The notes: generated from the sequence alone by a model not told the origin. A stretch of 64,000 nucleotides of DNA from S015-6 sp964384945 (GCA_964384945.1 CAYLMK010000021.1:1-64000); one strand, 5' to 3'. Numbered from the stretch's first letter, positions 18,403-29,920 are shown. Translations and numbers: made by a program.

Positions 18403-19209
18403 TCAAGCATGACGCCCGTCCGCAACCTCTGCTTGCCCGGCCTCTTCGGGAGCCCTCCTCTGGACCTCATAAAGCTTCATGTACTTGACCAGAACATAGA
18501 GGGACGAGTACAGACTGACGGCGAACCCGTAGAAGCCGTCCCTCCATCCGTTCTGAACGATGTAGCTCTTGATGAAATAGGCTGCAGGCCGAATCAGGAA
18601 GAGGCTCGGCACATGCCAGGGCCGGACGATCCTGCCCTCTTCCCTGAGACGTCTTGCATCCAGGGAGGTGTACAGGTTGAATTTCCGGAAGTAGTGTTCG
18701 ATGTCGTCATAGCTGTAATGCACGATGTCGTTGCGGAGGGTTTCCGTTTTTCCGTCCAGGACAAGACGTTCATGCACCAGCCGGTCCCACCGGGCCCGCG
18801 TTTTGTCGAACAGCCGGACCTGATACATGGGATACCACCCGCAGCCCCGAATCCATTTTCCGCCGAAGTAAGACCTCGTTGCCGCGTAATACCCATCCGC
18901 GCCGTTCTCGCGCGACAACACCTCCTCGATCTCCTCTCGCAGCGCACCCGAGATCACCTCGTCCGGGTCCACCTTGAGGATCCATCGATTCCGTGCCCGT
19001 TCGTTTCCCAGGTTTCGGTTGTAAGCAAAGCCCTTGGAGATGTCCCCCCGCTCAATCCTCTCCGTGTATTTTCTCACAAGCGTAAGCGTTCGGTCCGTGG
19101 AACCCGTGTCCACGACCACGATCTCGTCGACCCATCGGATCGATGAAAAACACCGATCGATGTTTCTCTCTTCGTTCTTCGTCAACACAACGGCGGAGAT
19201 CTTTTTCAC
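18403..19209 (-). CDS. Family 2 glycosyltransferase (WaaE/KdtX-like)
   Basis: The 268-residue GT-A glycosyltransferase has ISAVVLTKNEERNI at the nucleotide-sugar pocket, VVVDTGSTDRT, and the metal-binding region VDPDEV. The C-terminal part (FFIKSYIVQNGWRDG-type segment) is membrane-associated in appearance. Relatives include lipopolysaccharide core beta-1,4-glucosyltransferases, and lnt is next door, so an envelope role is likely. The acceptor is unknown. It lies 25 bases upstream of hisS. Confidence 0.85.
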   Translation of the reverse strand: MKKISAVVLTKNEERNIDRCFSSIRWVDEIVVVDTGSTDRTLTLVRKYTERIERGDISKGFAYNRNLGNERARNRWILKVDPDEVISGALREEIEEVLSRENGADGYYAATRSYFGGKWIRGCGWYPMYQVRLFDKTRARWDRLVHERLVLDGKTETLRNDIVHYSYDDIEHYFRKFNLYTSLDARRLREEGRIVRPWHVPSLFLIRPAAYFIKSYIVQNGWRDGFYGFAVSLYSSLYVLVKYMKLYEVQRRAPEEAGQAEVADGRHA

Positions 19210-19358
19210 GAAAGATCCTGTCCTGTTCCGAAACCGCAGAACGGGAGTCGCCTGCCCTCCCGAGGAGAACGACGCAACCGGGGGACTCCTTGCCGCGGAA
19301 ACCGTAACAGGAAGAAAGAATCCCTGTCAACTTCCCGCGCGGCATCTCCCTGTCCGGC

Positions 19359-19386
19359 TTGACTTCCATTCGCCGGGTCCGATAAA
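19359..19386 (+). promoter_or_regulatory. Candidate lnt promoter
   Basis: TTGACT (19359-19364), a 16-base spacer and GATAAA (19381-19386). Transcription would start near 19393, which favours the ATG at 19423 over the TTG at 19396 as the lnt start. Confidence 0.45.
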
Positions 19387-19422
19387 AGAGGCGACTTGAC
19401 ACTCCACCGCGCGCAGGACTGC

Positions 19423-20985
19423 ATGAAGAGACGGAACGAAAGGCCTTCCCGACCCCAACCCCCCGAGCCCTTCCGGATCCTCTTCCTTTGCACCCTATCG
19501 GCCGCTTTCTACGGGCTGGCTTCCCCGAGACCCAACGTTTCCTTCCTCTGCTGGGTGGTTCTGCTTCCCCTGCTCGAGGCGCTGGAGGGCCTCCGGCCCC
19601 GTCGCGGTTTCTTGGTGGGATGGTTGTGCGGCGCGATGATCCACCTGGTCTGCTTCTATTGGGTCGTGGGGACCGTTCAGCGTTACAGCAACCTGGATCT
19701 CTCCCTGAGCCTGCTCGCCTGGATTCTCTTCGCCGTCTATTCGGGAGTCGCCTTCGGGCTCCTGGCAGCGCTCCACCTTTCCATCGGGAAAGGGCCTCTC
19801 CCCTCCGTCGTCTTCCTTCCCGCGTGCTATGTCGCCATGGAGTTTGCTTTCCCTTTTATCTTCCCCTGGCATCTGGGCGCAGCGCTGTACCGCGTGCTGC
19901 CGGTCATTCAGATCGCCGACCTGACGGGGGTCTACGGGATCTCTGCGGGGGCCGTCGCCGTCAACGTTGCCCTGTGGGAGCTGCTTCGTTTCCTCCGCCA
20001 CAGGAAGGCCTTTCCCCTGACCTCGTTCCTGACGGCAACGGTCCTGATGGCCTTCACGCTCCTTTACGGTTTCTGGCGGATGGATTCCGTAAGAAAGATC
20101 CAGGAAACAGCTCCCGACTTGAACGTGGGGATCGTACAGGCCGACGTCCGCATCGAGGAAAAACGCTCGCCGCTTCACCTGGATCAGGCCTGGCGTCGGT
20201 ACCGGCGCCTTTCGCAGCAGGTCGTGACGGGCGGGGCTCAGCTTGTGGTCTGGCCGGAGTCCGCCGTTCCTTTCGCCTACCGGCCGGAGGCCGGAGAGTA
20301 TTCCTCCAGCGGCTTGCTTCGGGCCTTGGTCCGCTCCCTGGAGCGACCGCTGCTCTTTGGCTCATGGGCCATGGAGCCGGACGGCGCCCGGAACCGAGCC
20401 TACCTGCTGGGGGCCGACGGAACGCTCGAAGGCTATTACGACAAGGTCCAACTCCTGGCCTTCGGGGAATACATGCCCCTTTCCGACCGGATTCCTCAAC
20501 TCAAAGGACTCGTCCAGGGTGTGGGGGATTTTCGACCGGGGTCGGAGACCAGGCCCCTGTGCCGGCAGGACGCCTGTTTCGGCGTCCTGATCTGCTTCGA
20601 GGCCATCCTGAAGCCCATTTCGAGGGAGTTCATCCAAAAGGGCGCGGAATTTCTCGTAAACATCACGAACGATGCCTGGTTCGGCGACACGAGCTGCCCC
20701 GAACAGCACCTCATGCTCTCCACCCTCCGTGCGGTTGAGAACCGCGTCTGGCTGGTAAGGGCCGCCAACACGGGGATCAGCGCCTTCGTGGACCCGGTGG
20801 GCCGCATCCTTCATCGAACCGCGGTTTTCGAACAGGCCACCCGCGTGTGCACGATCGACCGGATGCGGTCTTCCTCCCTCTACACCGCCTGGGGGGACTG
20901 GTTTCCCTTCGCCTGTCTGGCCCTGCTCGCCCTTGCAGCAGCAGCCCGATTCCTTCGGCGGCCGACCGGACGAGCGGGGTCTTGA
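19423..20985 (+). CDS. lnt: Apolipoprotein N-acyltransferase
   Basis: Lnt adds the third acyl chain to lipoproteins in the inner membrane. The N-terminal half has about six to seven transmembrane segments. The nitrilase-like periplasmic domain carries the catalytic triad: Glu in WPESAVPF, Lys in YYDKVQLLAFGE and Cys in GVLICFEA. These are residues 288, 350 and 400 counting from the upstream TTG at 19396. A final membrane segment precedes the C-terminus. The ATG at 19423 is preferred because a promoter candidate starts transcription next to the TTG. Several lipoproteins in this window (RlpA, the BFN-PDZ protein, the parvulin, the DsbA-like protein) are potential substrates. Confidence 0.95.
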   Translation: MKRRNERPSRPQPPEPFRILFLCTLSAAFYGLASPRPNVSFLCWVVLLPLLEALEGLRPRRGFLVGWLCGAMIHLVCFYWVVGTVQRYSNLDLSLSLLAWILFAVYSGVAFGLLAALHLSIGKGPLPSVVFLPACYVAMEFAFPFIFPWHLGAALYRVLPVIQIADLTGVYGISAGAVAVNVALWELLRFLRHRKAFPLTSFLTATVLMAFTLLYGFWRMDSVRKIQETAPDLNVGIVQADVRIEEKRSPLHLDQAWRRYRRLSQQVVTGGAQLVVWPESAVPFAYRPEAGEYSSSGLLRALVRSLERPLLFGSWAMEPDGARNRAYLLGADGTLEGYYDKVQLLAFGEYMPLSDRIPQLKGLVQGVGDFRPGSETRPLCRQDACFGVLICFEAILKPISREFIQKGAEFLVNITNDAWFGDTSCPEQHLMLSTLRAVENRVWLVRAANTGISAFVDPVGRILHRTAVFEQATRVCTIDRMRSSSLYTAWGDWFPFACLALLALAAAARFLRRPTGRAGS

Positions 20986-21029
20986 CTTCCTGTTGCCTCT
21001 CGGACCCCGGCGTCCAGGACGCCCGCCGC

Positions 21030-21698
21030 TCATTCACGGGCCCCTGTCTGCCCGGGGGCCAGGCACTTCTCGAATTCGCCGGCAAGGCATTCAGCCGCCT
21101 CTTTCTCGCGGTTCCAGAAAAAGTGATCCGCCCCGGCAAGGGTCTTCCAGGCGATTCGATCCGGCAGGTGAAAGCCGAGCGCTCCTTTTCCTTCGGCGGG
21201 ACAGAACGGATCCCGGTCGCCCGAGACAACGAAGAGCGGCACCCTCAGCTCTTTCAGAAACGCAAAGGAGTACATGGCCAAGGGAGGCGCCACGGCCCCC
21301 ATGCAACGCACACGAGGATCCTTCAAGGCGGCACGGAGGCCCACCCACGCGCCGAAGGAATATCCGAGAACCCCAAGCCCCAGGCCCCGCACCTCGGCCC
21401 TTTGGTCGAGCCAGTCCAAGACAGCCGAGACGTCCCCGGCCTCCCCCTCACCCTCTTCGTACCTGCCTCCGCTGCGGCCCACTCCGCGAAAGTTGAATGC
21501 AACCGCTGCATAGCCGCGCTCCACGAACGTATCAAAGAGGGCCCAGACCACATTGTTGTCCATCGACCCGCCGAATTGCGGATGAGGATGGCAGATGATC
21601 ACGCCGGGGGCCCTCGCCCCGGCCTCGGCGATTCCGAAGGCGGCCTCGAGCCGGATCTCGCCCGCCGGGATCCTCACATCCTGCCGCCGGGACTTCAT
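21030..21698 (-). CDS. Alpha/beta hydrolase (COG2945-like)
   Basis: A small alpha/beta hydrolase of about 222 residues from the ATG at 21698; the frame is open to 21872, but the upstream part is not family-like. The oxyanion region CHPHPQFGGSMDNNVV, the nucleophile elbow GYSFGAW, the acid SGDRDPFCP and the histidine in GADHFFW complete the triad. The family is annotated broadly as dienelactone-hydrolase-like. The substrate cannot be told. It is convergent with lnt and divergent from the ATPase gene. Confidence 0.82.
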   Translation of the reverse strand: MKSRRQDVRIPAGEIRLEAAFGIAEAGARAPGVIICHPHPQFGGSMDNNVVWALFDTFVERGYAAVAFNFRGVGRSGGRYEEGEGEAGDVSAVLDWLDQRAEVRGLGLGVLGYSFGAWVGLRAALKDPRVRCMGAVAPPLAMYSFAFLKELRVPLFVVSGDRDPFCPAEGKGALGFHLPDRIAWKTLAGADHFFWNREKEAAECLAGEFEKCLAPGQTGARE

Positions 21699-21843
21699 CC
21701 TTCGTTTCCCCCCTTCTCCCCGCAACACGCGAGCCGTTCCTTGCCCCGAGCGAACCCTCAACCTGAAACGGCCTCCTACCATATCCCTTCTCCGGGTGGC
21801 AAGCGCCGGCTGCGGCTCGAAAGCTCCTCGCCGGGCTCCAAGA

Positions 21844-21872
21844 TTGACAGAATCCGGTTTGCAGCGGATCAT
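21844..21872 (+). promoter_or_regulatory. Promoter for the ATPase/TraB-like pair
   Basis: A perfect TTGACA (21844-21849), a 17-base spacer and GATCAT (21867-21872), about 70 bases before the preferred ATPase start at 21944. Confidence 0.55.
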
Positions 21873-21943
21873 CGTCTTGGAAGCCCGTCACCGCTTCGGT
21901 GCAGCCGTTGCTGGCGGCCGCGGCCCGACGAAAGGAACGCCTT

Positions 21944-22774
21944 ATGCACGTGCAGAGAGTCTTTTCCGTCGGCGACCTTCTTCTTCATCTGCCCCCTCCG
22001 ACGGAGATGGAGGCTGCGTGGATCGGGCAAGAGGAGGTGATCCACCAGCTCCTGGCCGCCTGGATGGTCCTGCATGAGACGGACCTGCCCCTGAATCCCC
22101 GCCTCGTAGGAAAGCCGGGGATGGGAAAGACGACCTGCGCCTATGCCGCAGGCCTACGGACCGAAAGGCCGATCTATCTGTTTCAGGCCACGGTGGACAC
22201 GAGACCCGAGGACCTGATCGTGATGCCCGTCCTGGGCCCGAGGCAGGAGATTCGGTACATGGGTTCGAGCATCGTGGCCGCCGCGGTCAACGGCGGCGTC
22301 TGCATTCTCGACGAGGGCAACCGAATGAACGAAAAATCATGGGCGTCCCTCGCCCCCCTCCTCGACCATCGGCGTTACCTGGAAAGCATGGTCACCGGCA
22401 TCAAGATCCCGGCTCACCCGGAATTCCGGTTTGTCACGACGATGAACGAAGATGCCTCCACATATGATCTGCCGGAATACATTCATTCCCGTCTTCAGCC
22501 CCAAATCCACATCGACTTTCCGGAAGAGGACGAGGAGCGCGCCATCCTGACGGCGAACATCCCCTTTGCGGACGAGCAGATCCTTTCGTATGTACTCACC
22601 TTTCTGGCCCGTGCCCATCAAGCGGACGAGAGGTACACCGTCCGGGATGGAATCAACATCGTGCGGTACGCGATGAAGCTCCTCAAACAGAAAGAGGCAA
22701 CCGCCGGCGGGGCGTTCGAGAAAGCCCTTCGCCTGATCCTCGGCGACGAGGCATTGCCGTATGCCGACCTTTGA
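21944..22774 (+). CDS. MoxR-like AAA+ ATPase
   Basis: The 276 residues from the ATG at 21944 (AAAGGA seven bases upstream) form an AAA+ module; a GTG at 21899 would add 15 residues. Walker A is GKPGMGKTT and Walker B is GVCILDEGNRM. Sensor-1-like TTMNED and the arginine-containing IHSRLQPQ follow. MoxR-type ATPases act as chaperones that assemble or activate partner proteins, normally together with a von Willebrand A protein encoded next to them. Here the partner is the protein at 22761, whose start overlaps the end of this gene by 14 bases, so the two are almost certainly made together. Confidence 0.88.
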   Translation: MHVQRVFSVGDLLLHLPPPTEMEAAWIGQEEVIHQLLAAWMVLHETDLPLNPRLVGKPGMGKTTCAYAAGLRTERPIYLFQATVDTRPEDLIVMPVLGPRQEIRYMGSSIVAAAVNGGVCILDEGNRMNEKSWASLAPLLDHRRYLESMVTGIKIPAHPEFRFVTTMNEDASTYDLPEYIHSRLQPQIHIDFPEEDEERAILTANIPFADEQILSYVLTFLARAHQADERYTVRDGINIVRYAMKLLKQKEATAGGAFEKALRLILGDEALPYADL

Positions 22775-24755
22775 GCCCTGGACCCTTTCGAGCGGGAACC
22801 TCTCCTGCCTGCCCGTCTGCCATTACCGGCTCGAGTTCGCGGAACTGGTGCGGGCTCAATTCAGGCGGGACCCTCCGGACTGCCTCGCCCTCGAACTGCC
22901 CTCCCACCTGGCCGAGGCCTATCGCCTGGCCGTCACCCGGCTTCCGGAGATTTCCATCCTTCTTTTCGAGAACGCGTCGGGGGATACCGTCTACTTGCCC
23001 GTCGAACCGGTGGATCCGTTCGCAGAGGCCGCCCGGTCCGCCATGGAGTCCGGCATCCCCGTGCACCTCGTGGACATCAACCTGGAGGAAGCCTACCCGC
23101 CCTTCCACGATCCGGTTCCGGACGCCTACTCCATGCTCAGGATCGGTCCCCGACTCTACTACGAAGCCTTTCAAACCCTCTGGCGCAAGCGCGCCGCGGA
23201 TCACCCCCTGGACCTGCGCAGAGAGCAGGGCATGGCCCTGCGCCTTCGGGAACTCTGCGCGGTCCACCGCAAGGTGCTCTTTGTCTGTGGAATGATCCAC
23301 GCGGAAGGCGTGATCGGAAGGCTAAACAAGCCGCAGGCCACCCCGCTTCATTCCGTCCACGCACCGCCCCTGCAGGTCTTCCATCTCCACCCCTCATGCC
23401 TCGACGAAGTCATGGCGACTTTTCCCCTGCTCAGCGCCCTTTACGAAGCAAGAAGAAAAGGTCTGCCGCCCGAACCCCGAAGGGACCGTTTCACCCTGCG
23501 GCGGAGTTTCCAAATCGCATCCCGCCCGTTTGCGCTTTTGGAGAAGGAGCAGACTGTTTACGACGAGCGGGCCGCTCTCCAGGGATCACTCGCATGGATC
23601 GCCCGCCGTGCGGGTTCTCCGGAGGAGGCCGGCGCCTTTCCAGGGCCCATCGACAGGAACCGTGCCCTCTTCCTTCTTCTCGAAGAGGCCGGTCGGCACT
23701 ACCGAGAGGAGACGGGAGAGCGGATCCGGGGATGGCAGAAAAGGATCTTTTGGAGATTTGTCCGCAACTACGCGTTCCTCCAGGGGCTGCTGCTCCCAGA
23801 ATTCTATCACCTTCTCGTGGGCGCTCGTTCGAGCGTGGACGACAATTTTTGTTACAGCCTTTGGCGCCTGGGCGGTTTCTATCCGTGGCAGGGAGAATCG
23901 GCGCAGGTGCCCACCTTGCGCGTGAGGGGAGAGGAGGTCTGGCTGGGGACCCGCCGCATCCCCGTGCGCAGATGGCTGCCGAGGAAGAAGCAGCGGCCGC
24001 ATCGTGTTCTTCGCCGTCACCGCAAGCGGGAGAAGCACCCGGGAGAGTGGCTCGAAAGCTTCGACGGAACCACCCTTTGCTCCTATCCGCCCGAAGACCT
24101 CGTCGTGGAGGATACCGGGCGCTTCCTGAGGGACCCGTGGAACCATATTCTCCTGGACGAACAATGCCGGCCCGAGCCTTTCACCACGTCCCTGTTCGAC
24201 GGCATCGACATCCGGGAGACGATCCGCAGACGGTCGGAGAAGCGGATTTATGTGAAAAACCGCGGAGTCTCCCGGGGGGTGGCCGGAGCGGTCGTTGTGA
24301 TCTTCGACGAGGACGAAAGGGACGAACGATACCCCTACCGGATGACCTGGCTGGGCGAACACGAGCAGGAATCCGACATGGCCTTCTATGCGACTCTTCC
24401 GGAGGGCAACATCGTCGGACCCGGCATTTGTCGATGCGAGTACGGCGGATTCCTGATGACCTATCCCCCGCGCAGGCTCTACGATGTCTGGCGCGATCCG
24501 GACTACCGTTTCCTCTCGTCCAAGTCCGAGGTGCTTCTCGCGGCGGCCCTGGATTACAGCCTGGAGAGGCAGGTCGTCTATGTGGCCTCCCGTCCGCCGA
24601 GGTCCGCCATGCGAACCCTTGCCGAGAGGCTCCGGCGCCAGATCGTCTACATCCCGCAGGGCGCGCTCTCGCCGTCACGCCTGAAAAAGATACGCGTCTT
24701 TCACATCCTGAGCGGGTACGACAAACGGGAGGCGGCAAAGGACTATATTCTCTGA
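22761..24755 (+). CDS. TraB-like large protein of unknown function, ATPase partner
   Basis: The 664-residue protein has no clear assigned function. The first about 200 residues resemble TraB/ChaN and the MoxR-associated DUF5682 proteins: a histidine near the start of the first strand pair (LPVCHYRLEF, His21), the hydrophobic strand DCLALELPSHL, the strand VHLVDIN, and VLFVCGMIHAEGVIGRL (172-188), the G-x-H-x-x-G form typical of the fold. A middle helical region (about 310-400) contains VDDNFCYSLWRLGGFYPWQ. A basic stretch (RRWLPRKKQRPHRVLRRHRKR, about 405-430) follows. A C-terminal part with YVKNRGVSRGVAGAVVVIFDE and EVLLAAALDYSLERQVVYVAS looks like a second ordered domain. There is no signal peptide or membrane segment, so it is cytoplasmic. 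The DUF5682 comparison is by eye. Confidence 0.6.
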   Translation: MPTFEPWTLSSGNLSCLPVCHYRLEFAELVRAQFRRDPPDCLALELPSHLAEAYRLAVTRLPEISILLFENASGDTVYLPVEPVDPFAEAARSAMESGIPVHLVDINLEEAYPPFHDPVPDAYSMLRIGPRLYYEAFQTLWRKRAADHPLDLRREQGMALRLRELCAVHRKVLFVCGMIHAEGVIGRLNKPQATPLHSVHAPPLQVFHLHPSCLDEVMATFPLLSALYEARRKGLPPEPRRDRFTLRRSFQIASRPFALLEKEQTVYDERAALQGSLAWIARRAGSPEEAGAFPGPIDRNRALFLLLEEAGRHYREETGERIRGWQKRIFWRFVRNYAFLQGLLLPEFYHLLVGARSSVDDNFCYSLWRLGGFYPWQGESAQVPTLRVRGEEVWLGTRRIPVRRWLPRKKQRPHRVLRRHRKREKHPGEWLESFDGTTLCSYPPEDLVVEDTGRFLRDPWNHILLDEQCRPEPFTTSLFDGIDIRETIRRRSEKRIYVKNRGVSRGVAGAVVVIFDEDERDERYPYRMTWLGEHEQESDMAFYATLPEGNIVGPGICRCEYGGFLMTYPPRRLYDVWRDPDYRFLSSKSEVLLAAALDYSLERQVVYVASRPPRSAMRTLAERLRRQIVYIPQGALSPSRLKKIRVFHILSGYDKREAAKDYIL

Positions 24756-24768
24756 GGGTCCCGCCTTC

Positions 24769-26790
24769 CTACTTCTGCGCCTGTTGCTTCTCGTACTCGG
24801 CTACGATCGCCTTGTGGACGTTGGGCGGCACGATGTCGTAGTGATCGAATTCCATCGTGTAGGAGCCCTCTCCGCCGGTCATCGACTTCAGGCCGGCCTG
24901 GTAGTTCTGTATCTCCCCCAGCGGAATGAGGGCCTGGACCACCGCAAGATTGCCCTCGGTGCTGCTCGACAGGATCCGCCCGCGTTTTCCGTTCAGATCC
25001 CCCATCACGTCGCCCATGTTTGCCTGCGGAACAACCACCTCCAGCTTGACGATCGGCTCCAGGAGAACCGGGTTGCATTGCAGGAAGGCCTTCTTGAAGG
25101 CCTCGCGGCCCGCAATCTGGAAGGCGATGTCCTTGGAGTCCACCGGATGGGTCTTCCCGTCCACAAGGCTGACGCGCACATCCACGACCGGATAGCCTGC
25201 GATCACCCCCTCCGCCATCTTGTTCTGAATCCCTTTGTCCACCGAGGGGCGGAAGGATTGGTCGATCACGCCGCCGAAAATCTTGTCCACGAACTCGTAC
25301 CCGCCTCCCCGTTCCAGCGGTTCCAGATCAATGAAGACCCTTGCAAACTGTCCGGCACCTCCGGTCTGCTTCTTGTGCGTGTACTCCACGTACTTCACCG
25401 CCTTGGTGATCGTCTCCTTGTAGGGAATCTTCGGGGGGGCCGTCTCCACCTCGACCTTGCGTCTCCGCTTCAACCTTTTCAGCAGCAGCGAGAGATGCAG
25501 ATCCGACATTCCGCTCAGAACCAGATCGCCGGTCTGTGCGTCCGCCTGCACGGCAACCGTTCGGTCATCCGCCACCAGTTCCTTGAGCGCCGTGCTGATT
25601 TTCTGTTCGTCCCCTCGGCTCTTCGGCCGGACCGCGAGGGAACACATCGGCGTAGGAAACTGGATTTTCGGCAGAACCACCTTCGTCTTGTCGTCCGTCA
25701 GCGTGTCCCCGGCCAGGATGTCCTCCACCTTTGCCACGGCCACAATATCCCCGCAGACGCCTTCGTCGACCGGACTTTGCTCTTTTCCGCACACCTTCAG
25801 CAAGTTCCCGATCCGCTCGCTCTTGCCGGTCCGGCGGTTCACGAAGGAGGTATTGGAGGCAAGACGGCCGGAAAGGATGCGAAGGTACGAAATCCGGGTC
25901 ACGAATTCGTCGGCAACGGTTCGATAGACGAAGCCCACGAAGCCGTTTTCCGGGTCCAGGACAATCTCCTCCTCGCCCATCCGCCCCTTGCGCGCAAGGG
26001 CGGTCGGGCTCGGGGCGAAGTCCGCAAGAAAACCCAGCATCTCCTCCACCCCCACCTGCGGCTCGCCGGCGACAGCCAGCACGGGGAAGAGCACCCTCTG
26101 CAGCATCGCTTTGGTAAAGGTGGATCGGAAGACCTCGTCGGATATTCTCTCTCCTTCGAGGTACTTCTCCATCAGTTCGTCGTCGGCCTCCACCACGGCC
26201 TCACTCAGGGTCTCGTTCCGGGAGGAGACTTCTTCCGGAGCGTCGCTCGCGGGTTCGATCACGGAGAACACCCGGGTGAAAGAGCCGGCCGAACCGTCCG
26301 GCAGAAAGGCCGGTATGCAGCGGTCGCCGAAATGCTCCTGAATCTCAGCGAGGGTCTTGCCGTAGTCCACGTTCTCCGCATCGAGCCTCGTAACGGCAAC
26401 GCAGCACGGCAGACCCAGTTTTCCCGCCTCCTGCCAGATCCTCCGCGTGTTCACCTTGACCCCGCTCGTGGCATCCACGCAGACCATGGCGCACTCCACG
26501 GCGCGAAGCGCGGTGAGCATGTCGCCCACACAATCCGACGAGCCGGGGACATCGAGGAGATTGAACAAGGTATCCTTGTAAGAAAAGGAGATTGTGGAAC
26601 AAGCGAAGGACTTCCCCGCCTCTCTCTCGTCCGGGTCAAAATCACTGACCGTGTTGCCTTCTTTGATCGTCCCCATTCGTGTCAGCACGCCCGCCTTGTA
26701 CAAGCAGGCTTCGACGAGCGTGGTCTTGCCGGCTCCCTCGTGACCGACAATGGCAATGTTGCGGATTTTGGAGGTCGGTGTTCGCGCCAT
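24769..26790 (-). CDS. EF-G-2-type translation GTPase
   Basis: The 673-residue protein has the five-domain EF-G layout, including domain IV/V signatures (GGVIDQSFRPSVDKGI, YPVVDVRVSLVDGKTHPVDS in two parts, MGDVMGDLNGKRGRI). The G domain deviates from EF-G: G1 GHEGAGKTT is normal, but G3 is DVPGSSDC (the catalytic His of DTPGHVDF is missing) and G4 is TRLD instead of NKxD. This pattern matches the EF-G-2 paralogues such as the Thermus protein, whose roles are unclear. The normal EF-G is presumably encoded elsewhere. It stands alone, convergent with the TraB-like gene. Confidence 0.88.
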   Translation of the reverse strand: MARTPTSKIRNIAIVGHEGAGKTTLVEACLYKAGVLTRMGTIKEGNTVSDFDPDEREAGKSFACSTISFSYKDTLFNLLDVPGSSDCVGDMLTALRAVECAMVCVDATSGVKVNTRRIWQEAGKLGLPCCVAVTRLDAENVDYGKTLAEIQEHFGDRCIPAFLPDGSAGSFTRVFSVIEPASDAPEEVSSRNETLSEAVVEADDELMEKYLEGERISDEVFRSTFTKAMLQRVLFPVLAVAGEPQVGVEEMLGFLADFAPSPTALARKGRMGEEEIVLDPENGFVGFVYRTVADEFVTRISYLRILSGRLASNTSFVNRRTGKSERIGNLLKVCGKEQSPVDEGVCGDIVAVAKVEDILAGDTLTDDKTKVVLPKIQFPTPMCSLAVRPKSRGDEQKISTALKELVADDRTVAVQADAQTGDLVLSGMSDLHLSLLLKRLKRRRKVEVETAPPKIPYKETITKAVKYVEYTHKKQTGGAGQFARVFIDLEPLERGGGYEFVDKIFGGVIDQSFRPSVDKGIQNKMAEGVIAGYPVVDVRVSLVDGKTHPVDSKDIAFQIAGREAFKKAFLQCNPVLLEPIVKLEVVVPQANMGDVMGDLNGKRGRILSSSTEGNLAVVQALIPLGEIQNYQAGLKSMTGGEGSYTMEFDHYDIVPPNVHKAIVAEYEKQQAQK

Positions 26791-26903
26791 GGGTAAACCT
26801 CTTCGCAGGGGGTTTGCAGGAGCCTCTTGCGGCCCAACAGAGCACGGAATCTGATGAAGGATAACTTTTTACTAGTAACATACCCGGTCCGCCGTGTAAA
26901 GCC

Positions 26904-26924
26904 CGGGCTCGACGCCCGAGCCCG
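26904..26924 (-). terminator. GC-rich hairpin after the eno/pcm operon
   Basis: CGGGCTC / GAGCCCG with a 7-base loop, followed on the minus strand by GGGCTTTACA. The T tract is short, so it would be a weak terminator, placed between pcm and the EF-G-2 gene. Confidence 0.35.
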
Positions 26925-26970
26925 CGATCCGCAACATGAAACAGGAAAGGCGGATTCGAACGCAACCCGC

Positions 26971-27729
26971 TCAGGGCGAGCCGGCAGGAGAGTCCGCGGG
27001 CGATTCCTCCCCACCCAGCAAGGGGACGAAGCGAACCGGCAACACCGAGCGCTTCGAGACCGAGCCGTCCTGTGCCTTCTCGATCAACACGAGACTCTGG
27101 ACCTGGAGCCTCTCGCCCACGGGTATGCACATCCGGCCGCCCGGCTTCAGTTGCCGCACCAGCGGCGCAGGGATGTCTCGCGCGGCGGCCGTCACGATAA
27201 TGGCATCAAACGGCGCATGCTCTTTCCACCCCAGGGTTCCGTCGCCGCACCTCACCGCAACGTTCCCGTACCCGAGGGCCTTCAGTCGCGCGCCCGCCTC
27301 CTCCGCCAGGGCCGGATGGATTTCAACGGTGAAGACCCGGCTCGCCAGACGCGAGAGAACCGCAGCCTGATAGCCCGATCCGGTGCCGATCTCAAGCACC
27401 CGATCGGCGGGGTTCACCCGCAGCAGCTCGGTCATGAGGGCCACGATGTAGGGCTGCGAGATGGTCTGTCCGGATCCGATCGGAAGGGGGTGGTCCGCAT
27501 AGGCATCCGCCCGGAGCCTCCGCGGAACGAAGCAGTGCCTGGGCACATCCCGCATCGCGTCCAGGACCTGTCCGTCCCGGATCCCCCGGGCCCGGATCTG
27601 TTCCAGGACCATCTTCTCCCGTTCTTCCGCATACTGCCCGGGGGCACACTCCGCCGCCTCCCCGGCGGACAGCGCCTCTGTCTCCGCAAGGGAAAGAGCC
27701 AGGAGGAGAGAGATGCAACAGGCCCACAT
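26971..27729 (-). CDS. pcm: Protein-L-isoaspartate O-methyltransferase, exported
   Basis: This enzyme methylates isoaspartyl residues in aged proteins so that they can revert. The SAM-binding motifs are VLEIGTGSGYQAAVL and the post-I VFTVEIHP, and the family motifs VPRHCFVP and GSGQTISQPYIVALM are intact. The N-terminus (MWACCISLLLALSLAETEALSAG) is a convincing signal peptide, so the enzyme should act in the periplasm or outside the cell, where SAM supply would be a puzzle. A second, leaderless paralogue is encoded at 29942. It is the last gene of the operon downstream of eno. Confidence 0.9.
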   Translation of the reverse strand: MWACCISLLLALSLAETEALSAGEAAECAPGQYAEEREKMVLEQIRARGIRDGQVLDAMRDVPRHCFVPRRLRADAYADHPLPIGSGQTISQPYIVALMTELLRVNPADRVLEIGTGSGYQAAVLSRLASRVFTVEIHPALAEEAGARLKALGYGNVAVRCGDGTLGWKEHAPFDAIIVTAAARDIPAPLVRQLKPGGRMCIPVGERLQVQSLVLIEKAQDGSVSKRSVLPVRFVPLLGGEESPADSPAGSP

Positions 27730-27810
27730 GGTTCCACCATCGCGATCGGCACCGGACGCGTCGGCGATGTCGGGAGACGCCTGCGGCCTATCCTTGGCAC
27801 CCGGCCCTTC

Positions 27811-29920
<2,110 letters not shown>

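Noticed and set aside
19396..19422. TTG start for lnt
   Set aside because: A promoter candidate places transcription start next to this TTG; the ATG at 19423 is more likely, although the TTG has an AAGAGG upstream.
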